From assembly GCA_036365455.1 (NCBI GenBank), contig JAWQUS010000016.1, forward strand, positions 18,933,001 through 18,997,000: a DNA stretch of 64,000 nucleotides, in the 5' to 3' direction. Shown here one piece after another: positions 9,313-20,239 of the stretch. Source of the DNA: Macrosoma leucophasiata (taxonomy: Eukaryota; Arthropoda; Insecta; Lepidoptera; Hedylidae). How positions within the stretch are numbered: the first letter of the stretch is position 1; every line of letters begins with the position of its first letter. A program made the translations under genes and the position numbers. Under the pieces are notes generated by a model. It saw only the letters and a program-made list of their open reading frames with translations. It had not been told where the DNA came from and did no database searches.

Positions 9313-9475
9313 ATCATCATCATCATCATTCAGTCGAAAGACGTCCACTGCTGAACAAAAGCCTTACCCAAAGATTGCCACAACGAACGGTCCTGGGCCA
9401 CCCTCATCCAGCGATTGCCCGCGACCTTCACCAGACCATCGGTGCACCTCGTGGGGGACCATCCTACGCTTCGTC
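9313..9475 (-). pseudogene. LINE H ORF2 C-terminus and 3' tail
   Basis: On the minus strand one frame reads RRSVGWSPTRCTDGLVKVAG, then NRWMRVAQDRSLWQSLGKAF and VQQWTSFD, the well-known last ~45 residues of a lepidopteran LINE protein, followed by a (tga)n tail. Upstream it ends at an in-frame stop, so only the extreme 3' end was inserted. No frameshift is seen within the piece. Confidence 0.85.
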
Positions 9476-9728
9476 TTACGATTTATCCGTACGAATTACA
9501 ATTATAGATTAACTTGTACCAATGTGATCACTAGCCTAACAAGACGTCAGGTACAAAGTCCCTGCGGCGATCCTTGTTAACTGCAAGTAATGATACAGGC
9601 TGGGGGTCACTTGAGGTCTGTTTGGACTTGTTCCTTTTTATTGACAAAGAAGCCAACGGGCAACAATGATTGCAGGTGACCACTACAAGCGATGGTTTTG
9701 TTAAAATACTAATGAAGAGTAATAATTT

Positions 9729-9919
9729 ACTGGTGGTAGAGCTCCAGTGACGGACCTCGCGGGCGTAGGCACCACCGCATTACCTAATATACCTGCCGCT
9801 AAACTACCATTTGGTAGTTTTCAACACTATCGTGTTCCGGTAAGGTGGTAATGTACGGCCCTGTAATTTCCGGCACAGAGGCATAAGACCTTAGGCCTCA
9901 GGAGTGGTAACGCATCTGC
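9729..9919 (+). repeat. Family B, 3'-truncated (B3)
   Basis: The 5' end is typical. It stops at ggtaacgcatctgc without tail, and has a small inverted slip (ctaccatttggtag) in the middle. Confidence 0.75.
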
Positions 9920-9963
9920 TCAAAATTTGCTCAATTTGTTAAAGTTTTGCTCAATCAATCACC

Positions 9964-10155
9964 CTAATATTACAAATGTGAAAGTTTATTTGTTTGTCCG
10001 TCGATCACACCGAAACGACTGAACGGATTTTGATGAAACTTGTTATACAGATAGGGTATAAGCTGAATTAGATAAAAGGATACTTCTTATCCCGAAAAAA
10101 TTTTCCTGTGGGATGCCATGGGATGATTTGATGACACAGGCTAGCTAGCGAATAA
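9964..10155 (+). repeat. Helitron-like interior fragment
   Basis: aatattacaaatgtgaaagt, gaacggattttgatgaaact and ttcttatcccgaaaaa match the recurrent interior of lepidopteran non-autonomous Helitron-like repeats. No CTAG end is seen here. Confidence 0.5.
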
Positions 10156-10318
10156 TAAATGCACAATTAAGAAATATTCAACTCGAAAACACGGGGAATA
10201 ACAGTTATTTTCTAAACGTAACGTATGTATTTCTTGAAGTAATGCAGGGCTACCAGCAAAGAGAAAAATAGTGAATATTAGTGAAAGTTCACAGCATAGT
10301 AAGCTTTGTGATACGGCA

Positions 10319-10605
10319 TTTTTTTTAATTTAATAAACGTGGCAAACAAGCGTGCAGTTCACATTGATGTTAAGTGATGACTGCAGCCTATAGACACCCA
10401 CACAATGACCAGAGGTCAAAATGCAGATGCGTTACCATTCCTGAGGCCTAAGTTGTTATGCCTCTGTGCTGGAAATTACCGGGCCGTACATTACCACCTG
10501 ACTGGAACACGATAATGCTGAACACTACCATTTAGCGGCAAGTATATTAGGTAATACGGTGGTGCCTACGCCCGCGAGCTCCGTCACTGGAGCTCTACCA
10601 CCAGT
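10319..10605 (-). repeat. Family B (B4)
   Basis: Full-length minus copy, T-run at left and ctctaccaccagt at right. Confidence 0.8.
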
Positions 10606-11057
10606 AATAATAATTCGTATAATTTAGAAGTTTTTTCAACGTGTATTCACTAAAACCTGGCCAGCATTGTACGATTTCTATCTCACGGTTGTCTCCACAC
10701 GTTGCACTGGATGAAATCACAAGTGTGACATGACACAGGACATATATGGCTTCGGCCAATCTACTCTCTTATTAACCATTTACAAACGGCGAAAAAAATT
10801 ACAAGCCTACAAACTGTTAATCGCACAGCAATTTAGATAATAAAAAAAGGTAATAACCACATGTCAGCCACGCTCATACTGTCAATTTGTGTGTAGCCTT
10901 ATATAGTGTAGGTTGTCAGGTTCATATTTTTTTCAAGATGGCGGTGTATTAGACTAATTTGTTTGGTTTATTTTTGCTGGGAATTTATTTTTTGTAATAT
11001 CACGAAAATTGCGATCTCTTTAAGTTCAATCAAAAGTGATACAGAGTTCACTTGTGG
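10606..11057. other. No recognised feature
   Basis: AT-rich, no repeat partner seen. Confidence 0.45.
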
Positions 11058-11110
11058 AATGAAAAAAAAAAATCCGGACGAATTGAGAACCTCCTCTTTT
11101 TTCCGTAATT
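11058..11110 (+). repeat. Repeat Y fragment
   Basis: It contains ccggacgaattgagaacctc followed by ctctttttt, shared with about 59430 and 23640. This is the piece that usually ends gaagtcggttaaaaa. Confidence 0.5.
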
Positions 11111-11122
11111 TGCGTAATTTGC

Positions 11123-11388
11123 GTGGCAAACAAGCATGCAGTTCACATTGGTGTTAAGTGATGACTGCAGCCTATAGACACCCACATGAAGACCAAGGTC
11201 AAAATGCAGATGCGTTACCACTCCTGAGGCCTAAGGTGTTATGCCTCTGTGCCGGAAATTACAGGGCCGTACATTACCACCTGACCGGAACACGATAGTG
11301 CTGAACACTACCATTTAGCGGCAAGTATATTAGGTAATGCGGTGGTGCCTACGCCCGCGAGCTCCGTCACTGAAGATATACCACCAGT
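11123..11388 (-). repeat. Family B (B5)
   Basis: Minus copy from gtggcaaacaagcatgcag to ataccaccagt. The T-run is lost. Confidence 0.8.
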
Positions 11389-11930
11389 AAAAAAAAAAAT
11401 ACATAGTCCATTTTGTATATACCAATGACATATAAAGGAAGGAAAAAGAGTGTTAGTATTGATATCAGTGTTGAGCCTGGCTTCAAACATTGTTTTTAAT
11501 TTGTAGTCACGTAGTTTGTAGCACTATAAGTACCCACAGTACAAGGAATCCTTGTCGGTGGAAGAGGTTTTTTATCTTTTTTTACGTGTTTGTATATTTT
11601 TTGCGACAACTTCGTGTGAATAGTCCATTATGTTGACCAATGATTGACATGACAGTTACATAAAAAAGACGGCCAAGTGCAAATGGGAATCGAGGTATCG
11701 GGTCCAGGATCATAATTACCCAGGTTTTATTTTTTAAATAATACACATATTGACGCGGACTAAGGTTATCGGAGGCCCAGGCTAGCGTTACAAGCGTTGA
11801 CACCCCGGGCAAAAATATTGTGGGGCCCTATGCCTCACAAGTTAAATTTACGAGCAAACAAAAACGCTTTTACGAGGGTAAAAAAGTTTTTACCCTCTTT
11901 GTCTCCTCGTGCCCCCTAATTTAAAATACT
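11389..11930. other. Mostly unrecognised
   Basis: The only familiar piece is acggccaagtgcaaatggga at about 11668, similar to an end of repeat E. Near 11800 comes ccccgggcaaaaatattgtg, not matched elsewhere. Confidence 0.4.
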
Positions 11931-11937
11931 TATGTTC

Positions 11938-12006
11938 ATAGGCGATGGTAACCACTTTCCATCAGGTGGCCTGTCTGCTTGTCTGTCAATCCTTTCACAT
12001 TAAACA
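11938..12006 (+). repeat. LINE 3' tail fragment
   Basis: ccatcaggtggcctgtctgc plus ttgtctgtc and an A-rich end is the 3' terminus of a common lepidopteran LINE. Family B ends similarly (acatcaatgtgaactgcatg, cttgtttgcc), which hints at the enzyme that mobilises B. Confidence 0.5.
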
Positions 12007-12368
12007 AAAACTTATCAAGAAGAATGTGAGAGCGAAAAAACGACAATTCCCTCCGTAGGCCTTAAAAATTTCTTAAATTTGGTGTATAATTTTCATGATT
12101 CAAAACTCAGACGACCTGTGGAGGCCTCCAGAACCGGAGGCTATGCTGATTGCTTGCTATGGCTGATTGTCCCTGCCCCCCACCTCCCCTTAGTCCGCCA
12201 CTGGTTTGACGCCCTATTGCAGTACTATTGCAAGACCCATATAAACGATTTTTATGAAAATGAAAAAAAAGAAAATGAAAAACCAGCTTGCTGATCTCAT
12301 TCTTTTAAGATGTGAAATTGTTACTGGTCTAATTTATGTCATTAAGTTGGTAAATAAGCAAATAATTG

Positions 12369-12616
12369 ACATATTTATATTTTACGCAACAACAGCATGC
12401 GAATGAATTTAGAAATTAAAGAAAAAATGGAAAGAAAACGAAGACCTGCGATCAATGGATGTCGTCCACCGATCCTGTATCGGTGAAATAGAAAAATGGA
12501 AAGAGAAATTCGACGCTCGTATATGGGCTTCGGTAGCTTAGTGGTAAAGCGGCGGGACGGGTTATCCTGAGGTCGCAGGTTCGAACGCATCCAACGAAGC
12601 TGACTTATTTTACTAT
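12369..12616 (+). repeat. Family I retroposon (I3)
   Basis: A 10-bp duplication, caaataattg, lies at 12359-12368 and 12617-12626. The left end has attaaagaaaaaatggaaag, as in 6033. The tRNA-like part runs from about 12529, gcttcggtagcttagtggta, through caggttcgaacgc and closes with acgaagc. The anticodon loop lacks U33, so a working tRNA is unlikely. Confidence 0.75.
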
Positions 12617-12626
12617 CAAATAATTG

Positions 12627-13399
12627 TTAATTTGTATAATTTTTACTATCAGGTACTGACAAATTCGATCATTAACAGGGTCTTTTATTCATATTATTAT
12701 GATATCTACCATAATAATGCCTCAAAAAACAACTATTTAATTTTGTTTCCTATAAACTTTATGCGGTTTTTCACCATGAAGCGCGGAACTCTGAAAATCC
12801 ACCGCATTTCCGTAAACATAGCATCTGTAGCATACCTACAAGGTAACATCGAACAGGCCAGCCGGACGAGTGGACGATATGGTCGGTTAGTCGATTCAAT
12901 GCAAAAATCGATTACGAAAAACATAATTTGATATGCGACTCTGATTTCACATCGGACGTACTAATGACATCTTACATGGATACATCCTCAGCTAATTAAT
13001 CGATCCTCATTCGTGTATATCGATTTAATTAATCGATTCAGGCGATAATTCGCGGTACCTGATATATGGAGTACACACTTTTCATGAATATTCAAATATT
13101 CGTTTTATTTGCATGGATATCGAGTTTTTCAAAAATGGCGTTGTTGGTACATGGACACATTTGATGATGTTTGAATATTGATTACTTCGATGTTTTCCAA
13201 TGTACATCAATGAGATTAAATATAGAGAAGAGGGAGAACAAATAGCCGGTTCCATTGTTAAATAGATGTGACAGATATTTATGAGAGACGTTCGTATTGT
13301 TAACGATCCAGGACTTACTACAGGCTCGAACATCTGAGCCTGCGCAGAGACATTGGGAGTCTGTGCGTGTTGTACCGTCTCATATGTTGAGCATGATAG
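12627..13399. other. No recognised feature
   Basis: It includes taattaatcgat runs near 13000 but no repeat family or coding frame that I can name. Confidence 0.45.
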
Positions 13400-13756
13400 C
13401 AGCTATGGCAACCCATTATACGTCCCTTTGCATTGCACGAGTCTCTTCTCTTTTTGGGGGGAGGCCTGGAGCTTACTCCACCACGCTGCTCCAATGTGGA
13501 TTGGTGGAGATACGGGTTAGTGGCCAACCCGCTGTCGGATGTTTTCAAACCGCCCATAAGGCCTCCGACATGGTTTAACGACTGCTATCTATCGATAGCA
13601 ACCGGGACCGACGGCTTAACGTGCCCTCCGAAGAACGGAAACGCGCATTTTAATTTGCCACTAGCGGTCACCCATCACACACCCGACCGCGCTCGTAATG
13701 CTAAACCAAGTAGATCGCTTACGATCTACACCAGCCGCGGGGCCATGCGCGCTTCA
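13400..13756 (-). repeat. SINE family A (A2)
   Basis: Minus copy from tggcaacccattata to ggccatgcgcgcttca. The 5S-like motifs are present in complement (gcggtcacccatcac). Confidence 0.8.
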
Positions 13757-13789
13757 AGCGCTTAAAGGTATAGAAATATTAAATGTCCA

Positions 13790-14945
13790 AAACATCGAAT
13801 AAAAAATGTTTGCATGCAAACTCAAACTCAAAAATTCATTTAATCACTTGGAAATAATAGAATTTGCTTGTGATAGGTCAAATTACAATTTATAAAATTA
13901 AAGCGAATAACAACTGATACGTTGATTAATATGTCAAAGTAAACAAAATAAAATAAATAATAGTCCAAAAATACTTAATGTTATAAATAGGTATCAACAG
14001 AATGTTCCATACTTTCTTATACAAACGGCAAGATAAGACTAAACAAAAAAATATGGGACATTCTTTGTCATTCACTGGCAGAGTTCCAAAGAAGAAGAAA
14101 GAGAAAAAACCTGCCAAAACAAAACTCAGTAGGGTCTTTTCAAAATATGTTCCATAAAACTATTTTCACAATATGACACTTATAACTATGTTTTACAATA
14201 TCAAGTACAATGCACATTCATTTCACAAAATTATTGTTTAGTCTTGTGGAGCTAGACCAGCATTTGTCCAGGCATCTCTATCCTTTAGATAGTCATCGAG
14301 TCTATAGTACGCATTTTTACATAGTGTGCGTTTAATACATGACTTTAATTTACGAGTATCATCTGTAAGTTCAAGAATGTTGGACGGAATTTTGTTATAA
14401 AACTGTATACACCATGTTAAGAAACATTTATGTGTTTTCGATAGGCGAAAACTTGGAACTACTAATTTATTTTTATTTCTGGTATTATAAGTATGTATGT
14501 CATTAATTTTCTTAAATAAGTGCAAGTTTTTCCTAGCATACAATATATTTTCATAAATATATTGGCAAGGGACCGTCATTATATTTATTTGCTTGAATAA
14601 TTCTTTCAAGGAGTCACGACTATTTAAGTTATATATCGCTCTAATAGCTCTCTTTTGTAATATAAATATAGAATCAATTTCAGCTGCCCGACCCCACAAC
14701 AAAATACCGTAGGACATGACACTGTGAAAGTAGCAGAAATAAACGAGTCTCGCAGTGTCGACATCCGTTCTAATCTTCCTGACGGCATAAGCAGCAGAAC
14801 TTAGACGTTTTCCTAACAGTTTAATATGAGGACCCCATTGCAATTTTGAATCAAGCGTTATACCCAAGAAGACAGCTTCACTAACAAATTGTGTTTGCAT
14901 GCATTTAGGGATACAAAAAAGCCTCACAACCGATTCTCCTACTTA
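13790..14945 (-). mobile_element. LINE D, 5'-truncated (D1)
   Basis: ORF2 C-terminus plus ~440 bp of 3' UTR, on the minus strand. The UTR shares cattctttgtcattcac and the region around ggcagagttccaaag with the 55 kb copy. The 5' limit is near 14945, where the frame stops. Confidence 0.75.
14238..14942 (-). CDS. LINE D reverse transcriptase, C-terminal part
   Basis: About 235 codons are open without a stop: VSEAVFLGITLDSKLQWGPH, then RLVYFCYFHSVMSYGILLWG, LQKRAIRAIYNL and YYRLDDYLKDRDAW. This is the thumb and C-terminal region after the YxDD motif of a Jockey/CR1-group LINE. The RT core and endonuclease are absent, so it is a dead fragment with a preserved frame. The clade beyond 'Jockey/CR1 group' is not certain. 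Confidence 0.85.
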   Translation of the reverse strand, partial: VGESVVRLFCIPKCMQTQFVSEAVFLGITLDSKLQWGPHIKLLGKRLSSAAYAVRKIRTDVDTARLVYFCYFHSVMSYGILLWGRAAEIDSIFILQKRAIRAIYNLNSRDSLKELFKQINIMTVPCQYIYENILYARKNLHLFKKINDIHTYNTRNKNKLVVPSFRLSKTHKCFLTWCIQFYNKIPSNILELTDDTRKLKSCIKRTLCKNAYYRLDDYLKDRDAWTNAGLAPQD

Positions 14946-15430
14946 CCAAATATACACACAAAACGCAATGATCATTCCAGCCGTTACGAAACGAAAAATA
15001 GTATTTTTACAAACACTGACACGAGAATTTTAAATAATAGATAGATATTGTTGTATCAAACATTTCAAACTGATCGTACACATAAAATACTTAAAATTAT
15101 CTAGATACTGAATTCCGTACACGGTTATTAGCATGTAAATAATGTAATGCAATTAAGACGTAAAGAAATGGTCTCGCCAAAAAAATGCATTGCACAACCA
15201 TGTATACAAAGGTGAATCCATTTTATAGTTTTTATAAGAAAATTCTGCGCATCATCGAAATACCTTGGACTTGAAATTCGCATATCAACTCACTTATTAA
15301 CATTCCTAAATGACGTTAATCAAAGAAATTGGAAGGGTTAGTGGTTTTTTTTAATCAATTAAAGAAATAAGCCAACATTTTTAATGAGTTAACATTTTTA
15401 GCTTGATGTAGATTATTGTTGTTTACATTT
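14946..15430. other. No recognised feature
   Basis: AT-rich, no match seen elsewhere in the window. Confidence 0.45.
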
Positions 15431-16410
15431 AAAGGTCGATTTACATCAAATGAACACAGAGGTTGAGCTAGAACAAGAGCATTGTTTCGTGATCTTTCAG
15501 CGTAAACGAAAGCTAAATCATCTGAACGAATGTTCTTTACTTATTTGTGTTGTGCTCGTTGTGTGAACGTAACTACTTTTTTATTTTTTATTTTTACTTA
15601 GTTTACTATTAATATATTTTCTTTTACTATATGTAATGGTTATTCACTCTAGGTATTTTATGATTTATTGACGTTTTGAAAGTATGTATCTGTAAAGATC
15701 TATTCGAAATAAAAATATTTTCTATTCTATTCTATTCTGTGCTCAGTTTTGGTAGGCTTCTATCATTAATAAACATTTTTCTTTAGACCAATCTATAATC
15801 TAATCGATACTAAGATAATGTAACTGACTCGGTAGCCTAGTGATAACTGGCCACTACTATTACGCTGAGGTCCTGGGTTCGATTCCCGGGTATGGGGTTA
15901 TCAGAGATAGTGGTGCAAAGTTCTTTATTTCTGGTTCTATTGTGATTTTTCCATTTTCTGGAAATTTCCCAGCATGTCGAAGTTTGGTAATGTGCCCGGA
16001 GATGTTAATAGGCTCGCCAACTGTTACATGGACCAAAAACGTAACCGGCGAATCGTGGGTGTTTGCATGTATGCTAGAATGCATGCATTTACCTCTGCCT
16101 ACCCCTTCGGGGATTACAGGCGTGAAGTTACGTTTTTTTTATGATAATGTATACAATCGCTAGAACAAGAACGCTTTGAAAAGACCGCTCAGAGGCGCGA
16201 GCACATCCGAACGCGCAAGAACGCTCCAAGCAACAGTTCGCGCGCTTTAGCGCCGTTTACATCGAGCGAGCGAGCATTCAGAATATTCCACAGAATCTTT
16301 GCGAACACACTAAGAACAACGAAATAATGCTCTAAGCCTGTTTGCACTAAAATTATTTGTTATAGTGGGGATAGAATGAGCATTCGCTCGTCTAATGTAA
16401 GTCGACCTTT
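15431..16410. mobile_element. TIR element M carrying insertions
   Basis: The ends aaaggtcgatttacat and atgtaagtcgaccttt are inverted, flanked by attt on both sides. Arms continue with gagcgagcattc-like and gagcattgtttcgtg sequence. Inside lie SINE C2 and a ttctattctattctattctg stretch, so the original element was much shorter than 980 bp. Confidence 0.55.
15823..16142 (+). repeat. SINE family C (C2)
   Basis: A complete plus copy: head ctcggtagcctagtgataac, B box ggttcgattcccggg, tail ctctgcctaccccttcgggg. Target duplication gataatgta at 15814-15822 and 16143-16151. It lies inside element M. Confidence 0.88.
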
Positions 16411-16569
16411 ATTTACGCAATGATTAAATGGATGCATCATTACCAAGAGCTTTTATATAAAACTAGACAAGTGCTCGTCGTAGTGGTGTTCACAGTTTCC
16501 TATATTGTCATATATACCATAGACTTCTTATAGGTTTTTCTGTACCTAATCTATGGGTAAAAAACTATT

Positions 16570-16742
16570 TCCTTTTTTTGAAGGAAACATGCAGTTACCA
16601 TAGATGATACAAAAACTAGAGGTCAAAATACAGATGCGTTGTCACCCCTGAGTCCTCGTGTTATGTCTCCGTAGATATTGGGGGCCATTAATTACCATCT
16701 AACCGGAACACGAAAGTGGTGAACATTACCATTCAAAACAGG
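16570..16742 (-). repeat. Family B' fragment
   Basis: Minus strand: gtcaaaatacagatgcgttg and taaccggaacacgaaagtg are diverged B' landmarks. Confidence 0.55.
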
Positions 16743-16806
16743 ATCATAAAGGGGTCAAATCAAATCACCTGTTTCAAAATTTAAGACTAATTTGACTAAT
16801 TTTAAA

Positions 16807-17168
16807 TTGAAGCGCGCATGGCCCGGTGGCTGGTGTAGATCGTATGCGATCTACTCGGTTAAGCACTACGGACGCGGTCGGGTAGTGTGATGGGTGACCG
16901 CTAGTGGTAAAATTAAATGCGCGTTTCGGAGGGCACATTAAGCCGTCGGTCCCGGTTGCTATCGATAGACAGCAGTCGTTAAACCTTGTCGGAGGCCTTA
17001 GGGGCAGTTTGAAAACATCCGACACCGGGTTGACCACTCACCCGTATCTCCACCAATCCGCATTGGAGCAACGTGGTGGAGTAAGCTCCAGGCCTCCCCC
17101 CAAAGAGGGGAGAGACTCGTGCCCAGCAGTGGGACGTATAATGGGTTGCCATTATTATTATTATATAT
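16807..17168 (+). repeat. SINE family A (A3)
   Basis: Full plus copy with cggttaagcactacgg, gatgggtgaccgc and tail ccattattattattat. ttaaatt occurs just outside both ends, a possible short target duplication. Confidence 0.85.
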
Positions 17169-17451
17169 ATCTTAAATTCAAACGCTACTATCAAACACTG
17201 TTTTCATAAGACTAAAACGCTTAACAATCTCAAAACTGATACCAAGCAGTGCAAGAGGAGTAATCACATGCAATTTTCATGAGATTTATAACACTACGAT
17301 TCGCGTGAAATATCTGCCATAGCACGAGGTTTTGCCATTCTAAAATCAACCTTATTTATGGACTAATAACGACCTCAAACCATGAACGTAATTCTTAGGT
17401 GAGCACACTGGGAAGCTATTGTCCAACGTTGTCTATTTTACTGTATTAATC

Positions 17452-17510
17452 AGTGGTTCCCAAACTATTTTATGTTGAAGTCTATTATTTTTTTATAACA
17501 TTATCGTATT
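17452..17510 (+). repeat. hAT-like end fragment
   Basis: cagtggttcccaaactattt is the standard end of a hAT MITE (compare 27842), cut off by LINE D sequence on its right. Confidence 0.45.
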
Positions 17511-17790
17511 GGAATCAGAATCAGAAATTAATTTATTAATTTAGGGTGACAGGCACCTCTTATGACGCGTCAAAAACAAACAAAATAAATAAAAGTGAAT
17601 AACAATTGATATACCTACCTACATGTCTCTACACTCTCTGCCTACCCCGTTAGGGACCTGGCGTGAAGATACATACATACATACATACATGTCAATTTAC
17701 AAGCTAAAAATATATATATTTAAAGTCAAGAATATCGCTAAGATAAAACTAAATATAACATACTAACGTAAGTACGTATATCAGTAGAAT
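17511..17790 (-). repeat. LINE D 3' UTR fragment (D2)
   Basis: It shares tttagggtgacaggcacctc, aacaaacaaaataaat and aagaatatc.ctaagataaa with 19673 and 55005. It is interrupted by a tiny LINE G insertion. Confidence 0.8.
17628..17685 (+). mobile_element. 58-bp LINE G insertion
   Basis: Only the last ~40 bases of LINE G plus its (cata)n tail were inserted, flanked by tacatgtc at 17620-17627 and 17686-17693. The two other D UTR copies show the uninterrupted gatatacatgtcaaac or gatatacacgtcaaac. Confidence 0.85.
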
Positions 17791-17799
17791 TTTGGGTAA

Positions 17800-18205
17800 G
17801 TAAGGTTAAGAAAACAAAAAAATTGTTAAAATTTACTACCTTATAATAAATCGTATCTGGGCACTGTGTACAGTATTTAAAAAATATAACGAGGAGAATC
17901 GTTAATGCAATTTAATAGAACTCAAAACAATTTTTTAAAATATTTTTGTCTTTTTGTCTGTTTGTCTATATGTATGTGCGGCTGAAAGGAACTCTAAAAC
18001 ATTTGGCACATATGTACTTAAGTTATAGTGTGGAAAAAACAATAATCAAATAATATTTAGGTTATAAATATTTTATCCTGAATAACATACAACCACAGTA
18101 TAAGTACATATCACGTTAGTTTCTTAAGACTGTCGGGGCTGGAAAATCACTGACGTTCAGGGTTGAAAAAATAAGGGTGTGGGTTATTAGAACGGATTTT
18201 ATACG
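17800..18205. other. No recognised feature
   Basis: AT-rich. A gtctgtttgtctatatgtat stretch near 17950 recalls Helitron-like interiors but is too short to call. Confidence 0.4.
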
Positions 18206-18491
18206 TTTTTTTTTTATGTTATGGAATTGGTAAACAAGCATGCAGTTCACATTGATGTTAAGTGATGACTGCAGCCTATAGACACCCACAGAAAGACCAA
18301 GGTCAAAATGCAGATGCGTTACCACTCCTGAGGCGTAAGGTGTTATGCCTCTGTGCCGGAAATTACAGGGCCGTACATTACCACCTGACCGGAACACGAT
18401 AGTGCTGAACACTACCCTTTAGCGGCAAGTATATTAGGTAATGCGGTGGTGCCTACGCCCGCGAGCTCCGTCACTGGAGTCTACCACCAGT
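18206..18491 (-). repeat. Family B (B6)
   Basis: Full-length minus copy with a long T-run (poly-A tail) at left. Confidence 0.82.
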
Positions 18492-18973
18492 TTTCTGTTG
18501 TTTAGATTTTAAGAAATAAAGAACAAAAGTTTCACGACCCTATGGCAGTTAATGTTTAACCCATTTTAACTTCTTGCGTTCATAGATACCTAAAAAGAGT
18601 TATTAGGAATAAACAACTAAATGAGAGTCACTGTTTAAGAAACGCTGGCTAGTTCACTAAAAGTCGTGTAGGTGGCCAGAATACCTGCGGAATTGCGGAA
18701 TTACTCTATCCCACTTGGGGCTATTATAATACCTTTTATATAACGTTGTTGGAAATCCTGAACACCATCAAATTCATCCGGTTGAATTCATTGTTAGCTC
18801 CCCCTTATACGGATGACTTTAACTAACTTACCTATTTTGCTATAACGAATTACACCTTTTAATACGGTTTATAAATAGTTTGGGATACATTGTCCCTCTG
18901 GAGTTTGTGTTTGTAACACATTATAGTAGGTATTTTATTTACGCAATGAATTCTTTTTTTGTTTCTATGTAAG
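18492..18973. other. No recognised feature
   Basis: AT-rich, no recognised repeat or frame. Confidence 0.45.
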
Positions 18974-19482
18974 CATCTTCACGCTAAATCCCTTGCGGGA
19001 CAGGCAGAGATTGTAAAGCGCCAGATGGTAGAGCTCCAGGGACGGAGCTCGCGGGCCTAGGCACCACTGCATTACCTAATATACTTGCCGCTAAATGGTA
19101 GTGTTCAGCATTATCGTGTTCCGGTCAGGTGGTAATGTACGGCCCTGTAATTTTCGGCACAGATGCATAACACCTTAGGCCTCAGGAGTAGTAACGCATC
19201 TGCATTTTGACCTTGGTCTTTGTGTGGGTGTCTATAGGATGTGTCACTTAACATCAATGAGAACTGCATGCTTTTTTACCACTTCCATTACATAAAAAAA
19301 GATGTCCCGGTCCCGACACACCCCCCATGCTTGATCTTCATTCATCATTCTCTTCATACATGTGCGCCGATTCCAAAGATTGATCACACCCGCAGACAGT
19401 ACTCGAACTATTTGGCCAATGTAGGTCAATCTTGATCTTCCTGGGCCCCTGCAACCACAGTCGCATTGTATATCTGTTTTGT
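18974..19482 (-). pseudogene. LINE G C-terminus, split by a B insertion (G2)
   Basis: Minus strand: 18974-19026 holds the tail and last codons, and 19300-19482 holds the preceding ~60 codons (homologous to the NVDGCRGPGRPRL..RRACMKRMM region of the 2333 copy). B7 separates them. It is damaged by substitutions and an indel. Confidence 0.8.
19028..19299 (+). repeat. Family B (B7), inside LINE G
   Basis: It runs from gtagagctccagggacgg to ttacataaaaaa. agatg lies on both sides (19023-19027, 19300-19304), a short target duplication. LINE G sequence continues on both flanks, so B7 is younger than that G copy. Confidence 0.82.
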
Positions 19483-19485
19483 AAC

Positions 19486-19672
19486 ACTAGCGACCCGCCC
19501 GGCTTCGCGCGGTTGCAATGTAACCTACCCTCTCCTATTCATATCCTTAAGCCTTCCTCGATAAATGAGCTATCTAACACTGAAATTTTTTTTCAAATCG
19601 GACCAGTAGTTCCTGAGATTAGCGCGTTCAAGGAAACAAGCAAACAAAATAATAAACTCTTCAGCTTTATAA
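19486..19672 (-). mobile_element. Helitron-like element, minus strand
   Basis: It begins aCTAGcgacccgcccggctt, the complement of a Helitron 3' end, with caaatcggaccagtagttcc inside. It abuts LINE D sequence at 19673. Confidence 0.65.
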
Positions 19673-19905
19673 TCAGAATCAGAATCTCTCATTTATTAAT
19701 TTAGGGTGACAGGCTCCTCTTATGACACGTCAAAAAACAAACAAAATAAATTAAAGTGCACAACAATTGATATACATGTCAAACAAGATAAAAAATATAT
19801 GTAAAGTCAAGAATATCACTAAGATAAAACTAAATGTAATAAACTAATGTAAAAAGTATATCAGTAGAATGTCTCATTTCCCCTTTACAAACTGATAACA
19901 AAGAG
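19673..19905 (-). repeat. LINE D 3' UTR fragment (D3)
   Basis: An uninterrupted version of 17511-17790. It serves as an empty site for the small LINE G insertion there. Confidence 0.8.
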
Positions 19906-20239
19906 CTATATTACCTAAGTATAGATTTTTATTTCTTTTTGAATAGACTTATGTAGGCAACTCGTCTCGAGACGTCTCTAGTCTACTACAACCGGGCAGT
20001 AGACAAGCGCAAAAGGCCTAAATAAATTTACACGAGCCTAAGAGAGACCTCTGCGGGTCCAATCTTCGGCTTAGGGCGTTGTGGGACAAAATAGACATAT
20101 GCGATTAGAGGCGGTGCAATTCTCGAATCATTGGTTGGTGGTAAAAGGAACAGTGGCGTATGGACGACAGACATGACGGATCTATTAGGGTTCCATTTTG
20201 CCCTTCGTAAACGTGACCACAAAAACCTGTATACCTCAT

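Noticed and set aside
13297..13765. Overlapping ORFs of 79-110 codons on both strands
   Set aside because: They are reading frames through SINE A; the same peptides appear in other A copies.
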